DNA of 39,236 bases from Akkermansia sp. (GTDB taxonomy: Bacteria > Verrucomicrobiota > Verrucomicrobiia > Verrucomicrobiales > Akkermansiaceae), in NCBI GenBank assembly GCA_017399165.1, contig JAFQEF010000004.1, positions 1-39,236 on the forward strand, given 5' to 3'. A model generated the notes under the pieces. That model did not search any database. It saw nothing but the letters and a program-made list of their open reading frames with translations, and was not told the DNA's origin. The translations under genes were made by a program, and so were the position numbers. Below are positions 1-6,381 of the stretch, in pieces. Each line of letters begins with the position of its first letter. The first letter of the stretch is position 1.

Positions 1-264
1 AATTAAAAATGGCATAATAATTTTAAAAGAATAGACATTTTCCTCTTCTATAGACACGCCCACAACAAAACCTCCCATCACTTCGATTTCTGTGATAGGT
101 ATCTGCTGATTCAATCTAAGATAAGTCATATATAATGGCAAGTTATCTTCTATCTGCTCCACAGAAAAAGAGCTTTCAGAATAAAACGCTTTACCTCTAT
201 TATCTGCTATTAATGCTTGAGATAATATTACAATTATTGACGCTATAATTGTGATCATTTTCAT
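1..264 (-). CDS. Unknown secreted protein, N-terminal part (runs off window)
   Basis: An open frame of 88 codons starts at ATG 262-264 and stays open to the left edge, so only the N-terminus is visible. It begins MKMITIIASIIVILSQALIA, a typical signal peptide with a likely cleavage after the final alanine, followed by an acidic and polar stretch. The coding sequence is very AT-rich like its upstream neighbour and unlike the rest of the window. I do not recognise a family. It lies in the same orientation as the membrane gene at 426-1163 and may share its transcript. Confidence 0.6.
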   Translation of the reverse strand, partial: MKMITIIASIIVILSQALIADNRGKAFYSESSFSVEQIEDNLPLYMTYLRLNQQIPITEIEVMGGFVVGVSIEEENVYSFKIIMPFLI

Positions 265-425
265 AAAGCTATAAGACGATTAAAAATACCAAATACATAC
301 ATTTCAGATTTTATCCTTCGTATAAAGTCTCTAATATATTTCTAATTTTTATATATAACGAACTCCCCATTGTCAAAAGCGTTGTATTAATTACATAATC
401 TACACCATACATTGCATATAAAGAT
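265..425. other. AT-rich gap with possible displaced C-terminus of the upstream gene
   Basis: No separate gene is supported here. On the minus strand a stop-free stretch ending at TAA 311-313 overlaps the end of the 426-1163 gene in another frame and would encode about 45 residues ending ILETLYEG. A change of one base in the A7 run at 451-457 would join the two. The stretch may therefore be the true C-terminus of a frameshifted gene. Confidence 0.3.
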
Positions 426-1163
426 TTAAACCATGAACTGTTTTTGCTTATTTTTTTCTTTCATTATAAAATCATTGACGCTTGTACAATAAAATCTATC
501 ATGTGCAGAAAATAATTTTTTTATTCCTTTATTAATAACAATTACAGGAAAATTTTTCTTCTGTTCTTTGAATAAATATTCACTTAAGATAGAATATTCG
601 CTATTGTCATGGAACAAATAAAATCCGTTTTCATAAAAGTTGGCCCAATATAAATCTTCTTTCGGTCGTATCTTAACGGTAAGAATAATATTGTATACAA
701 TGTTTGTAGCTATGTATTCAAAATGAAAAAACTTAAAAATGGCATTGAGTATTTTCTCCAAAATGTTCAATTCCACTACTCTGCTTTTTTTTATTATAAA
801 ATCCGGAACCGAATTTTTATTTCCTATAAACATGCTTATAGAAAATGTTTCTATATTTTTTTCATAATTAGAATTTCCCCAGTCTCTGTTATATAGTACA
901 TTAATTTGCCTGCTAATTATATAACGGTATAAACGTCTTTTAATAAAATATAAACGTACAATTATGTAAACAATGTATAATGCGCGGTATGTATACACCG
1001 CAAGTATACCACTCAACCCGCCTAATATATAGGCAAAAATCCAATATAAAAACCAGCCAATTACCTCATAATACTCTATAAAAGAGTACGTAAAAGAGTA
1101 CACCAAGATAGAAGGTATAATTAACAGTATGCAGATTGTAATTATGTCGTCTTTAATATCCAT
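426..1163 (-). CDS. Unknown membrane protein, possibly frameshifted at its 3' end
   Basis: This encodes 245 residues rich in Ile, Tyr, Lys and Asn. About residues 6-30 and 34-75 form hydrophobic membrane segments (ICILLIIPSILVYSF; WFLYWIFAYILGGLSGILAV), followed by a basic turn and a soluble domain of about 160 residues. No family is recognised. The start ATG overlaps the stop of a short upstream frame (TAATG), which suggests translational coupling to a gene whose 5' part is missing. Near the 3' end a run of seven A at 451-457 could be an indel site. Its AT-rich composition suggests horizontal acquisition. Confidence 0.6.
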   Translation of the reverse strand: MDIKDDIITICILLIIPSILVYSFTYSFIEYYEVIGWFLYWIFAYILGGLSGILAVYTYRALYIVYIIVRLYFIKRRLYRYIISRQINVLYNRDWGNSNYEKNIETFSISMFIGNKNSVPDFIIKKSRVVELNILEKILNAIFKFFHFEYIATNIVYNIILTVKIRPKEDLYWANFYENGFYLFHDNSEYSILSEYLFKEQKKNFPVIVINKGIKKLFSAHDRFYCTSVNDFIMKEKNKQKQFMV

Positions 1164-1166
1164 TAT

Positions 1167-1240
1167 TTTTTTTGAGCTTGTTTTATACCTACCACTATTC
1201 CTATTCCAAACGCTGAAATCATTGCGACATCAGCACCATA
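1167..1240 (-). pseudogene. Possible C-terminal remnant of a truncated gene at the AT/GC junction
   Basis: A short minus-strand frame ends in a hydrophobic helix and basic tail (AFGIGIVVGIKQAQKK, then TAA). Its stop overlaps the ATG of the membrane gene at 1163. Going upstream, the frame hits a stop exactly where the sequence changes from AT-rich to GC-rich, inside the end of the 103-residue gene. It looks like the end of a membrane protein cut by recombination, but a chance reading frame cannot be excluded. Confidence 0.25.
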
Positions 1241-1530
1241 TATAAATCATAGGCAACAGCAACATCTTGCATGGGCTGCTCCATGTTAACCGTGCCTAAA
1301 CTTGCAGCCTCCTCCTGATAACGCCCCACATAGCGCATTGTTTTCTGTTGCGATTCACTTTGAATGGGCTGCAGCACATCTGCCCACACACGATACGCCG
1401 CGCACTTATTATCCAACACCGCCGGCTCCGGTAACGCTGCACCGTTTTCCAAAACAACCACTTGCGCCTCCGTCAAATAATTGGGAGCAGGCCAAGATAA
1501 CCGGTCTGCATTTACAAGGGAAGTAGTCAT
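1219..1530 (-). CDS. Unknown 103-residue protein
   Basis: This ORF starts at ATG 1530 and encodes a soluble protein with no signal peptide or membrane segment (MTTSLVNADRLSWPAP...). It is rich in Ala, Gln and Val, and the central part looks helical. Its base composition matches the bulk genome, unlike the genes to its left. I do not recognise a family. The composition is compatible with a small phage or mobile-element protein, but nothing specific supports that. No clear ribosome binding site is seen. Confidence 0.5.
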   Translation of the reverse strand: MTTSLVNADRLSWPAPNYLTEAQVVVLENGAALPEPAVLDNKCAAYRVWADVLQPIQSESQQKTMRYVGRYQEEAASLGTVNMEQPMQDVAVAYDLYMVLMSQ

Positions 1531-1680
1531 ATAATGAGGATAGGTTATAAGGTTCGCTTATCCGTAAAATAACAAAGAGAGCACGAAGAGTCAAGTATAA
1601 TGTATATTTTTTTCATCAACGTTAACAGCCCCATGCCGCGCGACATGAGGCTGCTGTTGGAAGAGGGTGAGAAAATCTGT
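1531..1680. other. Intergenic region with an imperfect stem-loop
   Basis: No gene is seen. An imperfect stem-loop lies at about 1624-1658 (AACAGCC.CATG paired with CATG.GGCTGCTGTT), just past the stop of the L,D-transpeptidase gene. It has no T-run on the minus strand, so it is at best a weak terminator. Confidence 0.3.
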
Positions 1681-2427
1681 TTACGGTAAACGCCAGCTTG
1701 GGCGCAGGCGTGTGTATTCTGCACGGGGCAGGAGGATGTAAACGGGCTTACGGGCAGGGTTGAGGCGTGCGATGATGGCGCGCAGGTGGGGCTCTGCCAT
1801 GGAGGTGCAGCCCGCCGTGGGGGATTTGCCGCCATTGCGCCAAATATGGAAGAAGATGGAGGAGCCACCGCCCACAACAACGCCGCCTTTACGCTCGTGA
1901 GTGTTGTGGCAAATGAGCATTTTGATGCTGTGGGGGTAGTCCGTTTGGCGCATTTGCTCTTTAAGCTCCCACGGGGTGCGGGCGGGGTGATCCAAGCGCA
2001 CGTGGCGGTTGTAATAGCGGGCATCTGTGGTGTTAGTGACCCATAAATCATGGGGGCCTACCTTAACATACGGAATACTGCTGTTGTGTTTTACCGGTGT
2101 TTTGTGTGTAACCCAAAGGCCGCCCAAGGCAAAGACCCCGGCGGGGGAGCGGCCATCGCCCTCTTTTTTGAGGGTGACCCCGCGAGCATTTTGGTGGAGC
2201 CCCAGCCCCCAAACAAGCCCGTTTTTGCCGAGTCTGCCTTGGTAGGGACCCAACACGCGCACCCATTGACCTTTTGCGTTTTTCTCTACCACAGAGAGCG
2301 TTACATGAGAGTTGTTCCAGCCGTCTGCAATGCCGATAATGGCTTGCGAGCAATCACGGGGTACGGCAGCATAGGCCATTTGCAGCAACCCGAGTAACAG
2401 TATCAATAAAGGCAAAAGTTTATTCAT
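1681..2427 (-). CDS. L,D-transpeptidase (YkuD family), secreted
   Basis: The protein has 248 residues. I start it at ATG 2427 because this gives a clean signal peptide (MNKLLPLLILLLGLLQMAYA) directly downstream of a strong promoter; an in-frame ATG further upstream would precede that peptide. The C-terminal half carries the YkuD signature: a histidine in SSIFFHIW and the catalytic cysteine in AGCTSM near residue 206. Family members form 3-3 peptidoglycan cross-links or attach proteins to the wall in the periplasm. It is divergent from ilvA. The -35 box lies inside a 9-bp inverted repeat, suggesting repression. The exact substrate cannot be told. Confidence 0.85.
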   Translation of the reverse strand: MNKLLPLLILLLGLLQMAYAAVPRDCSQAIIGIADGWNNSHVTLSVVEKNAKGQWVRVLGPYQGRLGKNGLVWGLGLHQNARGVTLKKEGDGRSPAGVFALGGLWVTHKTPVKHNSSIPYVKVGPHDLWVTNTTDARYYNRHVRLDHPARTPWELKEQMRQTDYPHSIKMLICHNTHERKGGVVVGGGSSIFFHIWRNGGKSPTAGCTSMAEPHLRAIIARLNPARKPVYILLPRAEYTRLRPSWRLP

Positions 2428-2437
2428 CTCGCCCGTC

Positions 2438-2471
2438 ATTGTAACAGCATGCTTGCGGGGTTGCAAGCATG
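2438..2471 (-). promoter_or_regulatory. Promoter and overlapping inverted repeat for the L,D-transpeptidase
   Basis: On the minus strand TTGCAA (2461-2466), a 17-nt spacer and TACAAT (2438-2443) form a strong sigma-70-type promoter. The -10 box ends 10 nt before the ATG. A 9-bp inverted repeat CATGCTTGC/GCAAGCATG (2448-2456 and 2463-2471) overlaps the -35 box and spacer and could be an operator. Confidence 0.7.
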
Positions 2472-2532
2472 TGTCTTGTCAGTAAAAAGCAAGAAAAAGC
2501 TGAAAAAACGCGGTTTGTGGCGAAATCCGCGC

Positions 2533-2561
2533 TTGCCATGGGGGGCGTATGCGGGTATATT
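2533..2561 (+). promoter_or_regulatory. Promoter of ilvA
   Basis: TTGCCA (2533-2538), a 17-nt spacer and TATATT (2556-2561). The start codon is only 14 nt past the -10 box, so the expected leader is about 7 nt. No Shine-Dalgarno sequence fits. Confidence 0.65.
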
Positions 2562-2575
2562 AGGCGCGTAAAGTT

Positions 2576-4141
2576 ATGAGCCAAATGAAAGACCGACTGT
2601 TCGAAGAGATATTGCAGGCGCGCCAACGTGTGTATGCCGTGGGTGAGCCTACACCGCTCAATAAGCTGAACCTGCCCGGTGTGGATGCCGTGGTGTTTGC
2701 CAAGCGAGAGGACCTCGGCCCCATTAAGGCTTACAAGTGGCGTGGTGCATACAACTGCATGGCCAAGCTGAGCGAGGAACAGCGAGCCGGCGGCGTGGTG
2801 GCGGCCAGTGCCGGTAACCACGGGCAGGGCGTGGCCCTTGCCGCAGCGCGTTTGGGGTGCAAAGCTCATATCTTTATGCCGCGGTCTACCCCCACGGTAA
2901 AGCAAAATGCCGTGCGCATGCATGGCGGGGATAATGTGGAGATAGTGCTCACGGGCGACTCTTACGATGCTGCCTCTGCCGCGGCGCATGAGTTTGCAGA
3001 TGCCAACAACCTGACCTTTGTTCACCCGTATGATGACCTGGCCACCATGGGCGGGCAGGGCACTTTGGCAGATGAGGTGGTGATGAGCGGGCAGGGAACA
3101 TTTGACCGTGTATACCTGCAAATAGGTGGCGGTGGTTTGGCCTCCGGCTGTGCCTGCTGGTTCAAAAAGTTTTGGCCCGGTTGCAAGTGCATTGGTGTAG
3201 AGGGGGTTAACCAAGCCTCCATGAAATTGGCGGTGGAGACGGGGGAGCGCCGCGAGCTTGCATACGTGGACGTGTTTTGTGATGGCACAGCCGTGCGCAA
3301 AGCCGGTGAAAACACCTTTGAGCTGTGCCGTGAATTGTTGGATGATTTTGTGACGGTTACCAATGATGAGGTGTGCCAAGCCATACGTGCCCTTTGGAAC
3401 AGCCTGCGCGTAGTGCCCGAGCCCTCGGGGGCAATGGGGCTGGCGGCCCTGCTGCAAGATTGGGATGCCGGCAAAATTGCCCCCGGTGAGAAGTGCCTGG
3501 TGGTGCTCTCCGGCGGTAACATGGATTTCTCTCAACTGGGGGTGGTGGCTGCCCGCGGTGGCGTGCGAGAAACCAACCGCAGCTTGCGCTACCTGCGTAT
3601 ACCCATGGAGACCAAACGTGGGCAAATCCTTAAATACCTTTCTCACATACCCGCAGGTGTGCAGTTGATGGATGTGCAGTATGGCCGCATCGGCGGGGAT
3701 ATCCAGTACCCCGTGTTCGGTGTGCTGGGTACGGATGCCCAGTTTGAGCAAATACGTGACGGCTTGGCACAGCGTGGATTACAGGCTCAGGATGTTACGA
3801 ATGATGACGATGTGCTTTTCCGTATGATTTCATACGATCGCGTGCATATCTCACACCCCGTGTTCTTTGTGATAGAGTTCCCCGAGCGCCCCGGTGCGTT
3901 CCAGGAGTTTATGAGTGCTGTGGGTAAATACGCCAACCTGTGCTATTTCAATTATCGCTACTCGGGCGAGCAAGTGGGCCGCGCCATGGTGGGGCTTGAG
4001 TTCCTGACCCGTGAGGACCGTGATGCCTGCCGCAAGCTTGCCGAGCAAATGCAGGGTACTACTATTCAACGTATTCATGAAATGCCGGATGATGTGCGCC
4101 GCCGCGTGCTGGATAACATGTCTCCTGCGGCTGCGGAGTGA
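2576..4141 (+). CDS. ilvA: Threonine ammonia-lyase, biosynthetic type
   Basis: The 521-residue PLP enzyme converts threonine to 2-oxobutyrate, the first step of isoleucine synthesis, in the cytoplasm. The N-terminal fold-type II domain shows the Schiff-base lysine near residue 54 in KAYKWRGAYN, the phosphate-binding SAGNHGQG at about 78-85 and a glycine-rich loop (IGGGGLASG). From about residue 335 the C-terminus contains two ACT-like segments, the usual site of isoleucine feedback control in long IlvA enzymes. The length matches the regulated biosynthetic form rather than the shorter catabolic one. No other ilv genes are nearby. maf follows directly, so the two are probably co-transcribed. 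Confidence 0.95.
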   Translation: MSQMKDRLFEEILQARQRVYAVGEPTPLNKLNLPGVDAVVFAKREDLGPIKAYKWRGAYNCMAKLSEEQRAGGVVAASAGNHGQGVALAAARLGCKAHIFMPRSTPTVKQNAVRMHGGDNVEIVLTGDSYDAASAAAHEFADANNLTFVHPYDDLATMGGQGTLADEVVMSGQGTFDRVYLQIGGGGLASGCACWFKKFWPGCKCIGVEGVNQASMKLAVETGERRELAYVDVFCDGTAVRKAGENTFELCRELLDDFVTVTNDEVCQAIRALWNSLRVVPEPSGAMGLAALLQDWDAGKIAPGEKCLVVLSGGNMDFSQLGVVAARGGVRETNRSLRYLRIPMETKRGQILKYLSHIPAGVQLMDVQYGRIGGDIQYPVFGVLGTDAQFEQIRDGLAQRGLQAQDVTNDDDVLFRMISYDRVHISHPVFFVIEFPERPGAFQEFMSAVGKYANLCYFNYRYSGEQVGRAMVGLEFLTREDRDACRKLAEQMQGTTIQRIHEMPDDVRRRVLDNMSPAAAE

Positions 4142-4146
4142 TCCCT

Positions 4147-4695
4147 ATGTTGATTCTGGCATCTCAATCCCCCCGCAGGCGCGAGCTGATGGCTCGTGAG
4201 GGGCTGGATTTTACCGTGGTGGTTCGTGATACGGAGGAGGTGCATGATGCCTCTTTGCCGCCGGAGGAGCTGTGTGCGCGCAACGCCGCCGCCAAAGCCT
4301 TGGCCGTGGCGGCAGAGTACCCGCAGGCAACCGTGATAGGGGCTGATACATTGGTGTTTATTGATAATACACCGTTAGGCAAACCGGCAGATGAGGCTGA
4401 GGCCGTGGCCATGCTCACCCGCTTGCAGGGGCGTACGCACTGTGTATGCACGGCTGTGGCGGTGGTGATGCCCGATGGCTCTCGGCGTGATTTTGCAGAG
4501 AAAAGTTTTGTGACATTTCGCCCGTTGACGCAAGAGCAAATTATGCACTATATGAGCTTGGTTCACGTGTACGATAAAGCCGGGGCATACGCCATACAGG
4601 AGCACGGGGAGCTCATTATTGAATCTTTTGAGGGAGACCTCGACAACGTTATAGGCCTGCCGGTGAAAGCACTTGTGCATAAATTGCACGCTTAA
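4147..4695 (+). CDS. maf: Maf-like nucleoside triphosphate pyrophosphatase
   Basis: This 182-residue cytoplasmic protein belongs to the Maf/HAM1-fold family, which hydrolyses non-canonical or canonical NTPs to NMPs and has been linked to cell division arrest. Signatures are the N-terminal ASQSPRRRELM, IGADTLVFID, GKPADEAEAVAML, GRTHCVCT and the late DKAGAYAIQE. I choose ATG 4147 because GGAG at 4135-4138 lies 8 nt upstream and it gives the usual MLILASQSPRR start. A GTG at 4138 overlapping the ilvA stop is an alternative. The 3' end overlaps the convergent FHA gene by 4 bp. Confidence 0.93.
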   Translation: MLILASQSPRRRELMAREGLDFTVVVRDTEEVHDASLPPEELCARNAAAKALAVAAEYPQATVIGADTLVFIDNTPLGKPADEAEAVAMLTRLQGRTHCVCTAVAVVMPDGSRRDFAEKSFVTFRPLTQEQIMHYMSLVHVYDKAGAYAIQEHGELIIESFEGDLDNVIGLPVKALVHKLHA

Positions 4696-5333
4696 TCAAG
4701 AAAAGGCGGCAAGAGGGAGCCCCCGTTGAGGTAACTGTACAGCGCCATACCGGCATAAAATGTCATGAGGAGCACGAGCAAAATTTCTATGATACCGGTG
4801 CCTGTGGTGCTGAAGTCGTTTGCAACGGGATTGAGCTTGTTGAGCGTTTTTTTCAGCCAATGTAACGGTAGCTTGTTCTTTTTGCTGCGCTTGACGTGGC
4901 GTTGGCGCTTGGGGGTGGTGGTGCGAGACTCTTGCCGGGGCTCTTTTTTCTCCTCTTTTTTATTTTCTGCGGGGGAGTCGGCTTTATCTTGCTGAGTTGC
5001 CGGGGTGGGTGGGTCTGTGGGGGCCACCATGAGAGAAAGCCCCATTACCTGAAACTCTGCATCGCCGATGGTGTATTTTACACCCTCTTTCAGGGGGGTA
5101 TCTTTTTCCAGCTTAACGGCATTTGCATAAATGCCGTTGGTGGAGCCCAAGTCTTTCAGAATAAAATCCGTGCCGGTGGCGGTGATGCTGCAATGCTGAC
5201 GTGAAACCCCGGATGCCTCCGGCAGCGGGATATCGCACGCTTCATCTCTGCCTATGATGACAACTTTGCCCGGGGTTGCCTCTAAAATGGCTCCCTTCTT
5301 TGTATTATTAACGGTGATGACCAGTGCCGGCAT
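4692..5333 (-). CDS. FHA-domain protein with C-terminal membrane anchor
   Basis: This 213-residue protein carries an FHA domain at about residues 25-100, with IGRDEACDIPLP, SRQHCSI and DLGSTNGIYAN, the residues that form the phosphothreonine-binding face. A low-complexity charged linker (Pro/Glu/Lys, then KRQRHVKRSKKNK) follows, and then one transmembrane helix near residues 177-200 (IIEILLVLLMTFYAGMALYSY). The FHA domain is therefore probably cytoplasmic and tethered by the C-terminal helix. It is the last gene of a three-gene minus-strand operon, 19 nt after the thioredoxin-like gene. Its phosphorylated partner is unknown; no Ser/Thr kinase is in the window. Confidence 0.85.
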   Translation of the reverse strand: MPALVITVNNTKKGAILEATPGKVVIIGRDEACDIPLPEASGVSRQHCSITATGTDFILKDLGSTNGIYANAVKLEKDTPLKEGVKYTIGDAEFQVMGLSLMVAPTDPPTPATQQDKADSPAENKKEEKKEPRQESRTTTPKRQRHVKRSKKNKLPLHWLKKTLNKLNPVANDFSTTGTGIIEILLVLLMTFYAGMALYSYLNGGSLLPPFLD

Positions 5334-5352
5334 TGTTGTACGTGTGGGGTTA

Positions 5353-6381
5353 TCAGTTGACTTCTACGTGGCGCTCTTGGCGTTTTTTATCACGTTTCTC
5401 TTTTTCTTTTGCCTTTTTCTTTTCTCGTTCTGCCCGGCGTTCTTCGGGGGTGGTTTTGTGCTTAATGTTGCCCCACAGGTTCATCAACGTGGGGGAGAGC
5501 TGCCCGTAGTCCGTGGCGGGGTCCAGCTTATTGACTTTGCGTATGAGCCCCTTGAGGCGGTTGCCTTGAATATGCTCGCGGCGAGATTGCCCTATATACA
5601 GGTTATAAGCAGCTTGGCGGTCTCTGGTGCGCAAGGCTTCATCTTTGAGCACGGCCTCGCATTTCTGCATGATTTTGCGGTAATCGGGTTCAAAATCAGG
5701 GGCTAAAAAGCCATCCTTCGTCTCCAGTAATTCATACATGAACATCAGGGCATTAAACTCCATCCTACGGGCATAGCCGAGCTTATCCTTGGGGTCTGCC
5801 GCTTTAATATCTTGCAGCAGGTTGCCCGGTGCTTGTATGGGTAAATCCGCCACTTGAGCCAACAATTTTGCCTTATCTTCCCCCGTTTTCTGTTGCGCTT
5901 GATCCAAGAGCTGCTTTTGTTTGCGCAGGTGGCCGATGGTTTCTTTAATGTTTTTCACACCCAAGGTGCAAGCATCATCCGTGCCCAAGTAATCCGCTCC
6001 TTGTAAACATGCATAGCGGCGCCCGCTTTTATCAAAGAACATAACGGTGGGGCAAACATCAAACGGGGGTGCAGGCATGCGCCCCCGAATACCGCGCGCT
6101 GCCTCTGCTTCTTCACTATGCTTGTTTTCGTAAAACGGCACGGCTACCAGCACGGCATCCCCCGCTGCTTCCTCCGTTTTGGCATTTTTCCAAAAGCTGT
6201 TGAGCAGTATCACGCTGCGCCTGTTCCAGTCCGGCCCGTAGCAATAGGCAATAACGCCGTCTTCTCCGGCTTTTTGCAAAGCCTCGTCAAAATGCTCTGC
6301 CCGTTGAGCCGCTTCACTTGCAGAAAGTAAAGCAGCTGTAAGGGTTATGATGCTACTTAACTTTCTTATTATCATATACAA
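5353..6381 (-). CDS. Secreted thioredoxin-fold-like protein of unknown function
   Basis: The protein has 342 residues and begins with a signal peptide (IIRKLSSIITLTAALLSASEA). Residues about 27-160 resemble a thioredoxin fold: YCYGPDWNRRS sits where the active site would be, but the CXXC pair is absent, and CPTVMFFDKSGRRY matches the cis-proline strand and turn. The middle is helical. The last 40 residues are an almost uninterrupted Lys/Arg/Glu helix (EERRAEREKKKAKEKEKRDK). The start overlaps the upstream transglutaminase gene by 29 bp, so the pair is translationally linked. Without the cysteines a redox role is unlikely. Function unknown. Confidence 0.7.
   Translation of the reverse strand: MYMIIRKLSSIITLTAALLSASEAAQRAEHFDEALQKAGEDGVIAYCYGPDWNRRSVILLNSFWKNAKTEEAAGDAVLVAVPFYENKHSEEAEAARGIRGRMPAPPFDVCPTVMFFDKSGRRYACLQGADYLGTDDACTLGVKNIKETIGHLRKQKQLLDQAQQKTGEDKAKLLAQVADLPIQAPGNLLQDIKAADPKDKLGYARRMEFNALMFMYELLETKDGFLAPDFEPDYRKIMQKCEAVLKDEALRTRDRQAAYNLYIGQSRREHIQGNRLKGLIRKVNKLDPATDYGQLSPTLMNLWGNIKHKTTPEERRAEREKKKAKEKEKRDKKRQERHVEVN

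Noticed and set aside
451..457. Programmed -1 frameshift at the A7 run
   Set aside because: A -1 shift leads directly to a TAA stop; only a +1 shift or an indel extends the protein.
2420..3751. Long minus-strand frame opposite ilvA
   Set aside because: It is antisense to a certain enzyme gene, has His- and Gln-rich low-quality protein sequence and runs through the ilvA and L,D-transpeptidase promoters.
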